Positions 1 to 7,988 of a stretch of 64,000 bases of DNA are shown piece by piece. Within the stretch, counting starts at the first letter, position 1, and each line of letters opens with the position of its first letter. The position numbers were made by a program, and so were the translations under genes. Under the pieces are notes generated by a model that saw nothing but the letters and a program-made list of their open reading frames with translations, ran no database searches and had not been told where the DNA came from. The stretch comes from Rhizobium brockwellii (GTDB lineage Bacteria > Pseudomonadota > Alphaproteobacteria > Rhizobiales > Rhizobiaceae), in contig NZ_CP053439.1 of the NCBI RefSeq assembly GCF_000769405.2, positions 2,542,001-2,606,000 of the forward strand, written 5' to 3'.

Positions 1-251
1 GGTTCGTTCAGCGCCGTCATCACGATGATCGGCGTATACTTCCCCGTCCGCCTGAGCTCCGGAATGAAACTCAGCCCCTCTCCGTCGGGCAAACGCCGGT
101 CGAGCAGGATCGCATCGTAGAGGTTTTGCCGCGTCAGCTCGACGGCGTCTGCCAGATGCATCGTGTGATCGGTGACGATCCCATGTTTGCCGAGTGCGGC
201 CGACAGCGCCTCGGCCAGCTCCCTCTCATCCTCTATAAGCAGTATCCGCAT
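1..251 (-). CDS. response regulator, receiver domain (partial, N-terminal part only)
   Basis: The gene runs off the left edge; only the first 83 codons are present. They form a CheY-like receiver domain: acidic pair E7-D8 in the opening IEDE motif, phospho-acceptor D51 in LLDRRLPDGEG, and T79 in IIVMTA. Regulators of this type are phosphorylated by a partner histidine kinase and usually carry a C-terminal DNA-binding domain, which would lie outside the window. The receiver resembles the OmpR/PhoB class, but the output domain is unseen, so the class is an inference. The start is the ATG at 249-251 on the reverse strand. Confidence 0.9.
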   Translation of the reverse strand, partial: MRILLIEDERELAEALSAALGKHGIVTDHTMHLADAVELTRQNLYDAILLDRRLPDGEGLSFIPELRRTGKYTPIIVMTALNE

Positions 252-390
252 CGCCCGTCCATTGTCTCGCTCACCCCCTCTGTCTGCCACAAGGGTTGCG
301 GCAGCATTGCGGAGCTTGCAAGGCAGCCGGTCATGCTGCTGCAATTGTTGAGGTCCAGCACAAAGAATATTCGCGGCAGCTGGAGATCAA

Positions 391-538
391 GATGATCCGA
401 CCTATCCTCCGTCTCCTGACGAGACACTTCCTCTCCGCCTTCATCCTGGCCACGCTGCTCGCAGCCCCGCTCGTCATTCTGCACACGCTTCACGAAAAGA
501 CGGCATTCGAGAACGGCCTGCTGATGGACGTCCGATGA
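391..538 (+). CDS. small membrane protein, 48 aa (hypothetical)
   Basis: A short open frame encodes a basic N-terminus (MIRPILRLLTRH), one hydrophobic segment (about residues 13-29) and a polar tail. A GGAG lies about seven bases before the ATG. It diverges from the response regulator at 1-251, so it could be a small target of that regulator. The family was not recognised. Support is the ribosome binding site and the membrane-like composition only. It could be a chance frame. Confidence 0.35.
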
Positions 539-553
539 TGCCACGAGCGAACC

Positions 554-1096
554 TCAGGCAGTCTTACTGTCTGCCATGCAATAGGCCGAGAAGGCCTGAA
601 GATAGGCCTGCACCCTGGAACGGTTCTCCGCTGCCTCGACGGCCTTGAACACCTCGGCCGGCTCCAGCTTCATCAGAGGAAGCCTGAGGAAGATATCGCC
701 CGCGAACCGGTCGGTGATGGTCGCAAGGATAGTTCGAAGACCGGCCAGCATGTCGTCGCCCCGATGCGATGCATGCAGCAGGGCGATCGGCTTATGGACG
801 ATATCATCTCCCGATACGAACCAGTCGATCGCATTCTTGAGGCCGCCGGGGATGGACCGCACATATTCCGGGCTGGCAATGATCAAACCGTCGCTCTGAG
901 CGATCAAATCGATGAAATCCCGCACCGCCTCCGGCAGAGATTCTCCCTCGAGGTCAGGCGAGAATACCGGCAACCGTCCGACGCCGTCGAAGATCGAAAC
1001 CTCGATATCGCTGGGCGCTATGGCACGGATCGCCCGCAGCATAGCCGTGTTGGTGGAATTGCGCCGGGCGCTGCCGGATATAGCGAGAATCTTCAA
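554..1096 (-). CDS. NADPH-dependent FMN reductase family protein
   Basis: A flavodoxin-like reductase that would reduce FMN or a quinone/azo-type acceptor with NAD(P)H in the cytoplasm. The N-terminus KILAISGSARRNSTN is the typical phosphate-binding loop for FMN, and SPEYVRSIPGGLKNAIDW matches the conserved SPEYN-GxLKNAIDW segment of the family. The proposed start is a TTG at 1094-1096, giving 180 residues, the family's usual size. The frame stays open upstream to 1303, but that part does not resemble the family. The TTG has no strong ribosome binding site, so the start is uncertain. The gene diverges from the ABC operon at 1253. Confidence 0.82.
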   Translation of the reverse strand: MKILAISGSARRNSTNTAMLRAIRAIAPSDIEVSIFDGVGRLPVFSPDLEGESLPEAVRDFIDLIAQSDGLIIASPEYVRSIPGGLKNAIDWFVSGDDIVHKPIALLHASHRGDDMLAGLRTILATITDRFAGDIFLRLPLMKLEPAEVFKAVEAAENRSRVQAYLQAFSAYCMADSKTA

Positions 1097-1252
1097 GAGC
1101 CCAACAGGAAATGATTGATCATGGCTGTCAACGCAAAAGACTAGGTGCGATTGAGCAACGCCAAAAAAGCGACTTTTGCTTGAACTGGCCAAGCCCCGCG
1201 TTAGCCTGGGTACTGCTGCCGAATCGGCTGGAATTACCCTTGAGGAATACAC

Positions 1253-2272
1253 ATGTCGGCTTTGATCGAGGCATGGGGCGTCAGCAAACGCTTCCGGCAG
1301 CACAAGCGATTTCCCGGCCTGCTGGGCGCACTGAAGACGTTGGTGACCAACGAATATACGGAAGTTCTAGCCGTTTCCGACATCGGTTTCGACATCGCGG
1401 CGGGCGAAGCTGTTGGCTATCTCGGCCCGAATGGCGCCGGCAAATCGACGATGATCAAGATGATGACCGGCATCCTGGTGCCGAGCGCCGGCACGCTCTC
1501 GGTGCTCGGCCGGACACCGCATCTGCGGCGAATGGACAATGCCCGCGAGATCGGCGTTGTTTTTGGCCAGCGCAGCCAGCTGTGGTGGGACCTGCCGCTG
1601 GTCGACAGTTTCACCCTGCACCAGCGCATCTATGATATCCCCGTCGCGCGTTATGCGGATAATCTCCGGCGATTCAGCGAATTGCTTGATTTGACGCCCT
1701 TTCTCGACCGCGCGGTGCGCCAGCTGAGCCTCGGTCAGCGCATGCGCGCCGAGATCGTCATGTCGCTGCTGCACGATCCCAAGATCCTCTTTCTGGACGA
1801 GCCGACCATCGGGCTTGATGTGGTCGCCAAGGATGCCGTGCGGCGTTTTCTCTCCGAGATCAACCGTGAGCGCGGCGTCACCATCATTCTCACCACCCAT
1901 GACCTGCAGGACATCGAGACCATCTGCCCGAGGCTGATTATGGTCGATCACAGCAGGCTCATCTTCGACGGCGAGTTGAAGAGCCTGCGCGCTGCATTGG
2001 GCTCTGCCCGGCGGCTGACACTCGAATTTGCCAGCGACCCTGGACCGCTGCCATTGCGCACCGCGACCCTCGTCAGCGACGAGGGCTTGCGCAAGAACTA
2101 TCTCATCGAGCGTGAAGACATCTCGCTGGTCGCAATCCTGTCGGAGGTGGGCAGCGGGCGCGGCCTGAAGGACGTGGCGCTGCACGAGCCCGACATCGAA
2201 GAGGTCATCCGTACCTTCTACCAGCGGCGCAACGCCGACCAGCGTAACAATGCCAAGGCCCGGGCATCATGA
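1253..2272 (+). CDS. ABC-2 type exporter, ATP-binding protein
   Basis: The ATPase of a three-gene exporter. Walker A GPNGAGKST is at residues 58-66, the signature LSLGQ at 158-162 and Walker B LFLDEP at 179-184, followed by a switch His in TTHD. At 339 aa it is longer than a minimal ATPase. The N-terminal extension and the following two permeases match the COG4586-COG4587-COG3694 arrangement of uncharacterised ABC-2 systems. The stop overlaps the start of the next gene by four bases (ATGA), so translation is probably coupled. The substrate cannot be read from sequence; related rhizobial systems are often linked to drug or viologen export. Confidence 0.93.
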   Translation: MSALIEAWGVSKRFRQHKRFPGLLGALKTLVTNEYTEVLAVSDIGFDIAAGEAVGYLGPNGAGKSTMIKMMTGILVPSAGTLSVLGRTPHLRRMDNAREIGVVFGQRSQLWWDLPLVDSFTLHQRIYDIPVARYADNLRRFSELLDLTPFLDRAVRQLSLGQRMRAEIVMSLLHDPKILFLDEPTIGLDVVAKDAVRRFLSEINRERGVTIILTTHDLQDIETICPRLIMVDHSRLIFDGELKSLRAALGSARRLTLEFASDPGPLPLRTATLVSDEGLRKNYLIEREDISLVAILSEVGSGRGLKDVALHEPDIEEVIRTFYQRRNADQRNNAKARAS

Positions 2273-3069
2273 GCGCCTATTTCGCCTTCGCGCGCAGTTC
2301 CTTCCATTCGCAGCTCGCCTACCGCAACGAAGTATGGGCCAATATCTTCGGCAAACTCGTGCAGGTCTTTGCGCGTGTCGCCATCTGGCAGGCGGCCTAT
2401 GCCGGCATTGGCGGCACCGTGGTCGACGGCGTTTCCCTGCAGCAGATGGTGACCTATGCCCTGCTCGGCGGCGCTGTGATGGGCGCAACCCGTCCTGAAA
2501 GGATCATTGGCGAAATCGGCCGGTCGCTCAAGACAGGCGATATCGCGGTCTGGCTGCTCAAGCCCTTGTCCTATCCGCTCTATCTCTTCGCCAACGAATG
2601 CGGCAGCTTCGGTTATCGCCTGATGACCCAGGTCATTCCGACCGTCGTCTTCACCGCATTGTTTTACGGCATGCTGCCGCCGGCAAGCCTGTTCGATGGC
2701 CTGATGTTCATCGCCTTCTGGGCGCTGTCCTTTACGCTGCTGTTTCTGATGTCGGCGCTCTTCGGCCTCGTCGCGTTCTGGCTGATGACGAGCTTCTCGC
2801 TGGACTGGATCCTGGGCGCCCTGCTGCAATTATTCTCGGGCCTGCTGATACCGTTCTGGTTCTTCCCCGAACCGCTGGCCGCGATTGCCCGCCACCTGCC
2901 CTTCGCCTGGGTGGTCTATTATCCCAATGCCGTCTATCTCGGCAGGCTTTCCACTGCCGATGTCTGGCTCCATTTCGGCCTCGGTCTCGGCTGGGCCGCG
3001 TTGTTCCTTACCGGCGTCCTTTGGCTGTGGCGCTGCGCCTCTGGCCGCATCACGGTGCAGGGAGGTTGA
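2269..3069 (+). CDS. ABC-2 family transporter permease (first subunit)
   Basis: A 266-residue integral membrane protein with about six hydrophobic segments, for example residues 54-74, 113-135, 142-168 and 228-256. It belongs to the ABC-2 permease type that pairs with the preceding ATPase (COG4587-like). It starts inside the last codons of the ATPase gene, and its stop TGA shares one base with the ATG of the next gene (TGATG). The three genes therefore form a tightly coupled operon. It most likely forms a heterodimeric export channel with the next protein. The substrate is unknown. Confidence 0.88.
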   Translation: MSAYFAFARSSFHSQLAYRNEVWANIFGKLVQVFARVAIWQAAYAGIGGTVVDGVSLQQMVTYALLGGAVMGATRPERIIGEIGRSLKTGDIAVWLLKPLSYPLYLFANECGSFGYRLMTQVIPTVVFTALFYGMLPPASLFDGLMFIAFWALSFTLLFLMSALFGLVAFWLMTSFSLDWILGALLQLFSGLLIPFWFFPEPLAAIARHLPFAWVVYYPNAVYLGRLSTADVWLHFGLGLGWAALFLTGVLWLWRCASGRITVQGG

Positions 3070-3875
3070 TGATGCTCATTCATCACCTGCGCGTCCTTCC
3101 GCTGCTGGTCCGGATGCATGTCCGCTCCCAGATGGAATATCGCGGCGCCCTCTGGCTCGACCGTCTTGCGCAGATCCTTTCCTATGGCAGCGTCTTCGCC
3201 ACCATCGGCATTCTGCTCGCCCGCTTCGACACGCTCGGAGGCTGGACCTGGCCGGAGCTGGCGCTGTTGTTCAGCTTCCAATTGCTGGCTTATTCGCTCG
3301 GTGCCGCGATGAGCTTCGTGCAATTGCGCGACCTCGAAGAACTGGTGCGGCTCGGCACTTTCGACACGCTGTTGGTCAAGCCTTTCAGTCCCTGGGCCTA
3401 TCTGGTCTTTTCCGGCCTCAATATCGGCTATACCGGCCACGTCATCCTCGCGGTGGCGCTGATGGGCTGGGCCGTTCTGTCCATCGACTTCGCCTGGTCG
3501 GTCTGGTCCGCTTCGTTCCTTATTGCTGCGCTCATCAGCGCGACGCTGTTGACCGCTGCCCTCATCACCATGATCGGCGCTACGGCGCTGATCTGGGTGC
3601 GCTCCAACCACCTGTTCTCGATCTTCTTCGGCTTTTGGGAATTGACGCGCTACCCGCTCAACATTTTCCCCGGCGGCATCCAGACCATCCTCATCACCGC
3701 GGTTCCGCTGGCCCTCACCAGTTCGGTCCCTGTTGGCGCCCTGCTCGGCAAGCCCATCCCGATCCTTGGGGACTGGGCCGGGCCGGTGTCTCTGGTGGCC
3801 GGGCCGATTTGGGTGTTGATGGCAATCGCTCACTGGCGATACGCCACCGGCAAATATCAGGGTGCCGGCGGCTGA
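3069..3875 (+). CDS. ABC-2 family transporter permease (second subunit)
   Basis: The second membrane subunit of the exporter, 268 aa with about six hydrophobic segments (COG3694-like). The ATG at 3069 overlaps the preceding stop by one base. A second in-frame ATG follows directly at 3072, so either may be used. GGAGG at 3061-3065 supplies the ribosome binding site. The frame is open far upstream to 2598, but that stretch is a shadow of the first permease. The gene ends 15 bases from the convergent HxlR gene, with no room for a separate terminator for each. Confidence 0.88.
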   Translation: MMLIHHLRVLPLLVRMHVRSQMEYRGALWLDRLAQILSYGSVFATIGILLARFDTLGGWTWPELALLFSFQLLAYSLGAAMSFVQLRDLEELVRLGTFDTLLVKPFSPWAYLVFSGLNIGYTGHVILAVALMGWAVLSIDFAWSVWSASFLIAALISATLLTAALITMIGATALIWVRSNHLFSIFFGFWELTRYPLNIFPGGIQTILITAVPLALTSSVPVGALLGKPIPILGDWAGPVSLVAGPIWVLMAIAHWRYATGKYQGAGG

Positions 3876-3890
3876 TCGGGTCAGCCAGCG

Positions 3891-4415
3891 TCAGGATGCC
3901 TGCGACGACGATCTCGCGCGAACCTCGAGAAACGCCGCCGTCAGCTTCGCCAACACCGGCGAGGTGCATGTTCCGTTGGCGCCGCCGATCGGATCGACGA
4001 TGTGGATCTGCCGCAGATCCTCCATGAACTCGTCCCACAGCGGCGGCCCGCCTTCTTCGAGAAGCTGTGCACGGATGCTCAGCTCCTCGCTCACAGGCAG
4101 ATGCCGCCGTCCCCAGGCGCCGATCATGGCGAAGACCGGCACGAGCTGGATCGCTGGCTCCAGAAGGCTGTAGATCGCTTTCTGGCTGTGGCTCGGGTCG
4201 TCCCGCTTGCTGATGAACCCGAGCGAAAGCAGACGCTTCAGCCTGGCGGCCAGAATGTTGGAGGCAATCCCCTCCTCCGAATGGGTCAGAAGATCGCGGA
4301 AATGGCGGCGGTTGCCAAACATGATGTCCCGGATGATGATGAGGCTCCACCGGTCGCCCAGCACTTCCATCGTCAGGTTGATCGGGCAGCCCGACCGCAT
4401 TTCAATATCCACCAA
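3891..4415 (-). CDS. HxlR family transcriptional regulator
   Basis: A winged helix-turn-helix regulator of the HxlR type. The segment CPINLTMEVLGDRWSLIIIR is diagnostic for the family (usually C-P-ve..L-iggKW). The recognition region follows in FRDLLTHSEEGIASNILAARLKRL. At 174 aa it has a C-terminal extension of about 60 residues beyond the core domain. HxlR proteins often sense oxidants or electrophiles through the N-terminal Cys. It is transcribed divergently from the reductase-like gene at 4505, its likely target. Confidence 0.9.
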   Translation of the reverse strand: MVDIEMRSGCPINLTMEVLGDRWSLIIIRDIMFGNRRHFRDLLTHSEEGIASNILAARLKRLLSLGFISKRDDPSHSQKAIYSLLEPAIQLVPVFAMIGAWGRRHLPVSEELSIRAQLLEEGGPPLWDEFMEDLRQIHIVDPIGGANGTCTSPVLAKLTAAFLEVRARSSSQAS

Positions 4416-4504
4416 TTCTCTCCTCGAAAAACTGGTTGCAATATAGGATCACTTATGCGACAACGCAACTAGTTTCAATTCGCAATCAGATGGAGGAGAG
4501 TAGC
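4416..4504. promoter_or_regulatory. divergent promoter region between HxlR gene and reductase
   Basis: These 89 bases separate the two divergent starts. They contain an A/T-rich stretch around 4436-4460, where HxlR is expected to bind, and the strong ribosome binding site GGAGGAG just before 4505. An alternating repeat GTTGCAAT / GCAACTAG (about 4434-4472) could be the operator. No clean promoter hexamers are claimed. Confidence 0.45.
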
Positions 4505-5146
4505 ATGTCCAAGGTGCGTGTCGCAGCATTTTCCCTTTCCGTGGATGGTCTCGGCGCCGGGCCGGAGCAAAGCATGACCGATCCGCTGGGCAAGCGGGGG
4601 ACGGAGATGTTCGAATGGTTTTTCCGTACCCGCACCTTCCGCGCGATGATCGGAAAGGACGGCGGTTCTGAAGGCGTCGACGAGGGTTATGCGGCCCGCG
4701 GCATGGCCAATTTCGGCGCCTTCATTCTCGGACGCAACATGTTCGGCCCTATCCGCGGCGATTGGCCGGATGATGCCTGGAAGGGCTGGTGGGGACCGAA
4801 CCCGCCCTATCATGCACCGACCTATATCCTGACGCATTATCCCCGCGAACCGATCGTCATGGAGGGTGGCACGACCTTTCACTTCGTCACCGGCGGCATC
4901 GAGGAAGCGCTTGACAAGGCGAAAGCTGCAGCTGGCGACAAAGACGTGAAAATTGGTGGCGGCGTCAGCACTGTCCGCCAATATCTGCAGGCTGGCCTGA
5001 TCGACGAATTGCATTTCGCCATCTCGCCGGTCGTACTCGGCAAGGGCGAAGCGATGTTCACGGGCATCGACCTGCCGGCCCTCGGCTTCCGCGTTGCCGA
5101 GCATGTCGCAACCGAACACGCCACGCATATCGTGCTGGCGAAATAA
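4505..5146 (+). CDS. dihydrofolate reductase family protein (RibD C-terminal domain)
   Basis: A 213-residue protein of the RibD C-terminal/dihydrofolate-reductase-like fold. The opening KVRVAAFSLSVDGL, the central RNMFGP and the end GGGVSTVRQYLQAGLIDELHF...LGKGEAMF match YyaP/YwjB-type proteins. These are NADPH-binding reductases mostly of unknown substrate; this one should not be read as folate metabolism. GGAGGAG eight bases ahead selects the ATG at 4505 rather than the upstream ATG at 4436 in the same frame. Regulation by the divergent HxlR gene is inferred. Confidence 0.88.
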   Translation: MSKVRVAAFSLSVDGLGAGPEQSMTDPLGKRGTEMFEWFFRTRTFRAMIGKDGGSEGVDEGYAARGMANFGAFILGRNMFGPIRGDWPDDAWKGWWGPNPPYHAPTYILTHYPREPIVMEGGTTFHFVTGGIEEALDKAKAAAGDKDVKIGGGVSTVRQYLQAGLIDELHFAISPVVLGKGEAMFTGIDLPALGFRVAEHVATEHATHIVLAK

Positions 5147-5179
5147 ACGAGCCCCGGTCGGTATCCTAGGCGCTTCCAG

Positions 5180-5272
5180 ATGGAACACTTCGGCCGCATC
5201 GAAGGCGTCCGCAACATCAAGACGGAAATCGCGATGCAGAAGATCAAACAATCCTGGCAGGTACCGCTCTGA
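5180..5272 (+). pseudogene. Lrp/AsnC-type regulator, C-terminal fragment
   Basis: A 30-codon open stretch reads like the end of an Lrp/AsnC protein: an IEGVRNIKTEIAMQKIK strand-helix-strand segment followed by a short WQVPL terminus, where intact members end in motifs such as 'STALPL'. No helix-turn-helix part is present upstream. It is therefore a gene remnant and probably not expressed. The identification rests on motif resemblance over about 28 residues. Confidence 0.5.
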
Positions 5273-5434
5273 CGACCGCCTGCCGGGACCGTTCGGCTAT
5301 CACCAAGCCGTGTCAAAATGGCCGTGGTATTGCTGCGGAATGAGCGTAGAGTAAGCGCCATCGGCTCATCGGATCATCGACGCCACCGCTTGGGAGACCA
5401 TAGGTGCTCCTGCCGCTTCATGGAGGGTACGAAG

Positions 5435-5638
5435 ATGCTCCTGTCGCTCATCTCGCTCAACGATGATGAAATAACCATCGTCACCGATGCCGTTCGGCAA
5501 TGGTGCTGCGAGAGGAAGCTCGACATCGACAGCATCGAAGGACGCCACGCCATCACCGTTGCCGTCGATCTCGTCCAGATGAACACCGACTGCGAAAGGC
5601 TTTTTGCCGAGCTGTCGAAGCAACTGGACCACCAGTAG
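5435..5638 (+). CDS. small hypothetical protein, 67 aa
   Basis: A small soluble, acidic protein (MLLSLISLNDDEITIV...). GGAGGG at 5422-5427 sits eight bases ahead of the ATG at 5435, which favours this start over the in-frame ATGs at 5420 and 5318. It has one predicted helix rich in Asp/Glu and no known motif. Similar short proteins are common in rhizobial genomes. No function can be given. It stands alone, between an AsnC remnant and a convergent TetR gene. Confidence 0.6.
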   Translation: MLLSLISLNDDEITIVTDAVRQWCCERKLDIDSIEGRHAITVAVDLVQMNTDCERLFAELSKQLDHQ

Positions 5639-5776
5639 GACCTACTCCATCCATCTATGCACCATAGCATTCTGCGGGCGCTGGGATGCAGCGCTTTCGC
5701 TTACCGCTCCCTCGCGCCGCCGCCCCGGAGCACCAGCATCCAGGAGTGCCGGGCCTAACAGATCGCAGCCGGAATA

Positions 5777-6421
5777 TCATGCCGCGTCCCGGCCAGCCCC
5801 AAGCTGTTTGAGGTAGGCACAGAACATATCGGCCATGGCGTCGGCATAGGCGTCGATCTCGGCAGCGCTTCGAGGTGCCTCCGAGAACTCCTTGCCCACC
5901 GTGCCGAGCGTCGTGGCGATCAGATCGCCGGCAAGCGCCCGCATCCCCTCCGGCGCAGAAGGCAGCACTTCCTGCATGAACAGTTCGACGATGCGGTCTC
6001 CCGATGCCCTCGCCGCCTGCGCCTCCGGTGCATCGCGATAAAGGGGCGCGGCGTCATGGAGCGCCACGCGCATCGCCGCCTCCTCGCACTCCGAGCGGAG
6101 GAAGGCATGGACGAGGCGGCGCAGCCGTTCGAGCGGCGGCCTTTGCGCATCGGCGAGGATGCCGCCGAGCATGTCCGTCGTCTGCCGCCATTCGTCGCTC
6201 TGCAGCCGGAAGAGGATCGCCGCCTTGTTGGGGAAATATTGGTAGAGCGATCCGATGCTGACGCCCGCCCTTTCGGCCACGCGCGCTGTGGTGAAGCGCT
6301 GGGCGCCTTCCCGCGCCAAAACCTGAGCAGCGGCATCCAGGATCGCCGCCACGAGCTCCGCCGAGCGGGCCTGCTTAGGCTGTTTTCGTGAGGAAATCCG
6401 GCCCCTTGGACGATCGGTCAT
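5777..6421 (-). CDS. TetR/AcrR family transcriptional regulator
   Basis: A 214-residue TetR repressor. The N-terminal helix-turn-helix is at about residues 20-65, with FTTARVAERAGVSIGSLYQYFPNKAAIL as the recognition helix region. The rest is the ligand-binding helical domain. The ATG at 6419-6421 is chosen because the DNA-binding domain begins about 15 residues after it; the frame is open further upstream without family resemblance. It diverges from the O-methyltransferase at 6510, its probable target through the imperfect palindrome at 6447-6470. Confidence 0.92.
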   Translation of the reverse strand: MTDRPRGRISSRKQPKQARSAELVAAILDAAAQVLAREGAQRFTTARVAERAGVSIGSLYQYFPNKAAILFRLQSDEWRQTTDMLGGILADAQRPPLERLRRLVHAFLRSECEEAAMRVALHDAAPLYRDAPEAQAARASGDRIVELFMQEVLPSAPEGMRALAGDLIATTLGTVGKEFSEAPRSAAEIDAYADAMADMFCAYLKQLGAGRDAA

Positions 6422-6446
6422 GGCAGCGCTCCGCAATGCGAATAGC

Positions 6447-6470
6447 AAATGCGATGAATTACTCGTATTT
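6447..6470. promoter_or_regulatory. candidate TetR operator, imperfect palindrome
   Basis: AAATGCGA, eight spacer bases, then TCGTATTT form an inverted repeat matching at seven of eight positions. It lies in the 88-base gap between the divergent TetR and O-methyltransferase starts, which is the usual place for a TetR operator. The assignment is by symmetry and position only. Confidence 0.4.
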
Positions 6471-6509
6471 TTCGCTCCACACAAGAAGCTGTCACCAAGG
6501 AGATATGAC

Positions 6510-7163
6510 ATGACGACACTGACCACTGCCCCGCTGGCCCCCCTGCTCAATGGCCTCTTCGAAGAGGCCGCCACGGCGACGAGCCCGGTAATGTCGGCCC
6601 TATCAGGTGATGAGCGAATGCGCCTGATCGGCAGCAAGACCGAATATCTCGACCTTTACGGGCGCCTGAAGGATCTCTGGCTTCCCGTCTCGAGGGAGGC
6701 CGGCGCGCTGCTCTACATGCTGGCGCGAAGCAGCCGCGCACGAACGATCGTCGAATTCGGCACATCCTTCGGCATCTCGACCCTGCATCTCGCAGCCGCG
6801 CTGCGCGACAATGGCGGCGGCCGGCTAATCACCAGCGAGTTCGAGCCGTCGAAGCTGGCCCGCGCCCGCGCCAACCTCACGGCCGGCGGCCTCATCGATC
6901 TCGTCGAGATTCGTGAAGGCGATGCCCTTGAGACCCTGGGCACGGATCTCCCGGAAACGATCGATCTGCTGTTCCTCGACGGGGCCAAGGCGCTCTATCG
7001 CGATATTCTGGAACTGGTGGAAGACCGCCTGAGGCCGGGCGCCCTCATCATCGCCGACAATGCCGACCTCTGCCCGGAATATCTCGCCCGCGTACGCTCG
7101 CCTGCAGCCGGCTACCTCTCGACGCCATTCGAAGAGGATATCGAGCTGTCGATGCGGACCTGA
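6510..7163 (+). CDS. class I SAM-dependent O-methyltransferase
   Basis: A 217-residue catechol/caffeoyl-CoA-type O-methyltransferase fold. The SAM-binding motif I is VEFGTSFGIST, followed by the acidic ITSEFEP, GDALETL and LLFLDGAK (motif carrying the catalytic/metal Asp). It would transfer a methyl group from S-adenosylmethionine to a small hydroxylated acceptor in the cytoplasm. AAGGAGA seven bases before the ATG at 6510 fixes the start. The divergent TetR gene probably controls it. A strong hairpin terminator follows at 7172-7214. Confidence 0.9.
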   Translation: MTTLTTAPLAPLLNGLFEEAATATSPVMSALSGDERMRLIGSKTEYLDLYGRLKDLWLPVSREAGALLYMLARSSRARTIVEFGTSFGISTLHLAAALRDNGGGRLITSEFEPSKLARARANLTAGGLIDLVEIREGDALETLGTDLPETIDLLFLDGAKALYRDILELVEDRLRPGALIIADNADLCPEYLARVRSPAAGYLSTPFEEDIELSMRT

Positions 7164-7171
7164 TGACACCA

Positions 7172-7214
7172 GGCCGTTGCCCGGCCGAGCGCGCGTGCCG
7201 GCCGGGCAACGGCC
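7172..7214. terminator. bidirectional intrinsic terminator
   Basis: A perfect 15-base inverted repeat (arms 7172-7186 and 7200-7214, core GGCCGTTGCCCGGCC) with a 13-base loop, followed by CGTTTCATTTT. It lies between the convergent ends of the O-methyltransferase (7163) and the TetR gene (7233), so it can serve both. Confidence 0.85.
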
Positions 7215-7232
7215 CGTTTCATTTTCCGAGCG

Positions 7233-7853
7233 TCACCGCTGTACGGCGCCGTAGCGCAACCCGTCGACCAGCAGGGAAACCATACGCCGGGCATGTTCGG
7301 ACCCTTGGGCGTAGGCGTGCATGCTGAGGCTTGCGGCCGCATTCAAAAGATCCTCGGCGGCGATATCGGTGCGCACCTCGCCGGCTGCAGCGGCGGCGTC
7401 GAGAAGCGAGCGAAGAGCCGGCTGCAGCCGCTGCTGGAAGTAGGCCGGTAAGACATCGAAGGCTGGGTTGCCGGAGTGCAGGGCCGCCGCAAGCCCGCGC
7501 TTGGCCGCAATGAAATCCACAAAACGCTGCATCCATCTGGCCAGCGCTTCGCCTGGCGCATGTTGGGCGGCAAGGATCGGCGCGGCATCGGCGCAGGCGT
7601 CGATTTCGCGGCGGAAGACGGCAACGACGAGGTCGGAACGCTCGGGAAAATGCCGGTAAACCGTGCCGATGCCGACACCGGCCTTCTCCGCGATCTCACG
7701 CACCGGGGCATCGACGCCGGAGGTCGCAAACACCGTCAATGCCGCCTGAAGCAGCCCGTCGAGATTGCGCTTGGCGTCGGCGCGCACACGCTTGTCCGCC
7801 CTTTCCCCGGGCTTCAGGCCGTCCTCCTGATTTTTTCTCTCGTCGCTCATCAT
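7233..7853 (-). CDS. TetR family transcriptional regulator
   Basis: A 206-residue TetR protein. The helix-turn-helix VREIAEKAGVGIGTVYRHFPERSDL is preceded by a charged N-terminal arm of about 30 residues (rich in Lys/Arg/Asp). The C-terminal domain includes the SBP/TetR_C-like stretch with an Ala-rich helix DAAAAAGEVRTDI. It faces the aldo/keto reductase gene across a 135-base gap holding two palindromes, which are its likely operators and would also give autoregulation. Confidence 0.92.
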   Translation of the reverse strand: MMSDERKNQEDGLKPGERADKRVRADAKRNLDGLLQAALTVFATSGVDAPVREIAEKAGVGIGTVYRHFPERSDLVVAVFRREIDACADAAPILAAQHAPGEALARWMQRFVDFIAAKRGLAAALHSGNPAFDVLPAYFQQRLQPALRSLLDAAAAAGEVRTDIAAEDLLNAAASLSMHAYAQGSEHARRMVSLLVDGLRYGAVQR

Positions 7854-7860
7854 TCACTCA

Positions 7861-7917
7861 CTTGCAAAACGGAACATTGTTCCGTATATAAACGGAATAC
7901 GGTTCCGTTTATGCAAG
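7861..7917. promoter_or_regulatory. double palindromic operator for the TetR/aldo-keto reductase pair
   Basis: Two related palindromes are adjacent: ACGGAACA-T-TGTTCCGT at 7869-7885 (perfect) and AAACGGAA-N5-TTCCGTTT at 7890-7910 (perfect arms). The whole block is framed by CTTGCA (7861-7866) and TGCAAG (7912-7917). The half-site ACGGAA/TTCCGT is shared, so two TetR dimers probably bind side by side and repress both divergent genes. Confidence 0.75.
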
Positions 7918-7988
7918 TTAACACAGCGCGACGGTGTTGGCCACATCGATGCGCACGAAGTCCGCCTCCCCAATAAAAGGAACAGACC

